A DNA stretch of 64,000 bases from Rhizobium sp. Lineage in GTDB: Bacteria; Pseudomonadota; Alphaproteobacteria; Rhizobiales; Rhizobiaceae. Under the pieces are notes generated by a model that saw only the letters and a list, made by a program, of their open reading frames with translations, was not told where the DNA came from and searched no databases. Shown piece after piece: positions 62,670 through 64,000 of this stretch (position 1 is its first letter; every line of letters begins with the position of its first letter). Position numbers and translations under genes: made by a program. The stretch covers positions 369,001-433,000 of the forward strand of contig JAHHDR010000024.1 of the NCBI GenBank assembly GCA_019739215.1, in the 5' to 3' direction.

Positions 62670-63196
62670 ATGCAGGGTTCGAAGGTGATCGCGGTCGTGG
62701 CGGCCGGTTTGCTGCTCGCAAGCTGCGGCACGGACCGGATGGACACGGTCGACACCACGATGCGGCCGGAACCGCTCGAGGCGGCGCCGGTGCAGACAGT
62801 CGAGACCGGCCAGCTTCCCGACCCGACCACCGACACATCCCAGTTCCCGACCAAGCCGGAGAACGAGGTCGCGCTCAACCAGACGCAGACCGACCAGATG
62901 AACGCCGCAGCCCTGGACATCAAGAAGGAGAGCATGGTCGGGAGCTGGAAGGTCAGCGCCAACGGTGCGAACTGCCAGATGTTCCTGACGCTCACCAATC
63001 TCGGCTCCGGCTCGCGCGGCGGCACACGCGGCTGCGGCAACGAACTGGCTTTGATGAACTCCTGGGAGGTCACCGGCAAGCAGGTCGTGGTCAAGGATCG
63101 TGACGGCAACCAGATCGCCACGTTCCTCAAGACTTCGGACAGCCTGTTGACCGGCCGCAGCAAACACCGGCACGCCCCATCAGCCTTTCCCGGTAA
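62670..63196 (+). CDS. Omp19-like lipoprotein, mirror copy, two frameshifts
   Basis: Same as 32496-33021, with the shared CCCC error plus a private extra A near 63162 (AGCAAACACC). The body, including the LASC lipobox and AprI/Inh domain, is intact. Confidence 0.78.
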
Positions 63197-63212
63197 TCAG
63201 GTTCCCCACTGA

Positions 63213-64000
63213 ATGCAGCCGCCGCCCGACTATTCCAGCAGTGTCGTCGAGCGGCTGGAAATCGCTCGCGGCCGACGGCCAGATCGAACGCGATGCGCAA
63301 CAGTTCATGATCGCGCGTCGTCTCGATGATGTTCTCGGCGCGCTGAAGTCCCGGGCGCCGGCGAAGAAGTCCTCGGCCCTCGGCTGGCTCTTCGCGGCCA
63401 AGCGCCATACCGAAAAATCCCGTTCGCGGGCTATACATCCATGGCAGCGTCGGTCGCGGCAAGACGATGCTGATGGACATGATGTTCGAACTCGCGCCGA
63501 TCCAGCGCAAGCGCCGGGCGCATTTCCATGAATTCATGGCCGACGTCCACAACCGCATCCACGCCCATCGGCAGGAAGCTGAAGAACGGCGAGACGCGGC
63601 AGGCCGATCCGGTGCCGCCCGTGGCGGCCGCGCTGCATGACGAGGCGGTGCTGCTGTGCTTCGACGAGTTTCACCGTCAGCGATATCGCCGACGCCATGA
63701 TCCTGTCCCGGCTTTTCACCGAACTCTTCCAGCGCGGTTCGGTGCTGATCGCGACCTCCAACGTGGCGCCGGACGACCTCTATCGCGACGGGCTCAAACC
63801 GCCAGCTCTTCCTGCCCTTCATCAATCTGCTCAAGCAGTACACCGACGTCGTGTCGCTGGATTCTCGGACCGATTACCGGCTGGAGAAGACGCGCAGCCT
63901 GGCCGGTCTGGCTTGACGCCGCTCGGCCCGGAAACCGACGCCGGCATCGATGCGGCATGGCACAAGCTCACCGACGGCGTGACCCCGCGCGCCGAAAGTA
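63213..64000 (+). CDS. zapE: ZapE ATPase, mirror copy, partial and heavily frameshifted
   Basis: N-terminal two thirds of the gene at 31330-32479, cut by the window edge. Besides the shared error it carries six private one-base insertions relative to the left copy, e.g. GGAAATCG near 63260, GAAAAATCC near 63415, GGCAGGAAG near 63567, GAGTTTCACC near 63668, and CTGGCCGG and GGCTTGACG near 63901-63915. Confidence 0.8.

Larger units (their letters stand above)
47955..64000. repeat. Right arm of the ~16-kb inverted repeat (reaches the window edge)
   Basis: Reverse complement of 31698-47735 with eight extra single bases in the right copy: one at about 50352, and seven between about 63162 and 63910. 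Base 64000 pairs with 31698, inside zapE, and the repeat is not finished. Confidence 0.97.

Noticed and set aside
31698..64000. Covalently closed hairpin telomere of a linear replicon (as in Agrobacterium) giving a palindromic contig
   Set aside because: A telomere hairpin gives a palindrome with no unique loop and ends outside genes. Here a 219-bp coding spacer interrupts the symmetry and the turn cuts a helicase gene in the middle.

Overview
The window is chromosomal DNA from a high-GC alphaproteobacterium of the order Hyphomicrobiales (Rhizobiales), probably close to Rhizobiaceae or Phyllobacteriaceae. This rests on gene content and order: a hem cluster (hemC-hemD-Mic60-hemY), sdhCDAB-omp19-zapE-mdh-sucCDAB-lpd on one strand, phaR divergent from phaAB, rpmF near mtgA-ispA, and CtrA-type TTAA-N7-TTAA boxes. 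Genus cannot be fixed from the sequence alone.

Layout. 1-8 kb: partial ccdA plus a periplasmic thioredoxin, a frameshift-riddled typA, a GNAT, ppa, DUF167/YggT, an MFS exporter, a glutamine amidotransferase and a TerB-like protein. 7.5-12 kb: heme branch hemC-hemD-Mic60-hemY on the minus strand. 12-17 kb: tsaD-gpsA-YCII-EVE-ETF methyltransferase, a DUF1761 protein, xerC. 17-20 kb: a TraB/GumN protein and an AT-richer block with an RTX-repeat protein, probably accessory. 20-36.6 kb: cytochrome b561 and the TCA-cycle series lpd, sdr, sucB, sucA, sucD, sucC, mdh, zapE, omp19, sdhB, sdhA, sdhD, sdhC, all on the minus strand. 36.6-48 kb: a secreted basic protein, hisC-ispA, mtgA, a GST, rpmF, phaR/phaAB, a RibD-type reductase, two small envelope genes and a SUV3-like helicase.

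The dominant structure is a giant inverted repeat. Bases 31698-47735 reappear reverse-complemented at 47955-64000, separated by a 219-bp unique spacer (47736-47954) that lies inside the helicase gene. Everything right of 47955 is a mirror copy of the left arm, and the repeat is still running at the window edge. The turn falls mid-gene, housekeeping genes are duplicated without divergence, the arms share the same frameshifts, and the right arm carries only extra one-base insertions. I therefore think it is most likely a fold-back (strand-switch or missed-adapter) assembly artefact, not a biological duplication. Reads across 47.7-48.0 kb would settle it.

Many conserved genes (typA, hemC, gpsA, YCII, sucA, sucC, mdh, zapE, omp19, sdhD, hisC, phaA) are interrupted by single-base indels, mostly +1 in short homopolymers. 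I annotate them as one CDS each and state the break point. The most interesting biological candidate is a bipartite regulatory motif: paired GATTCG half-sites with a GTGAAC box exactly 31 nt away, present three times in the 45.4-46.4 kb intergenic DNA.
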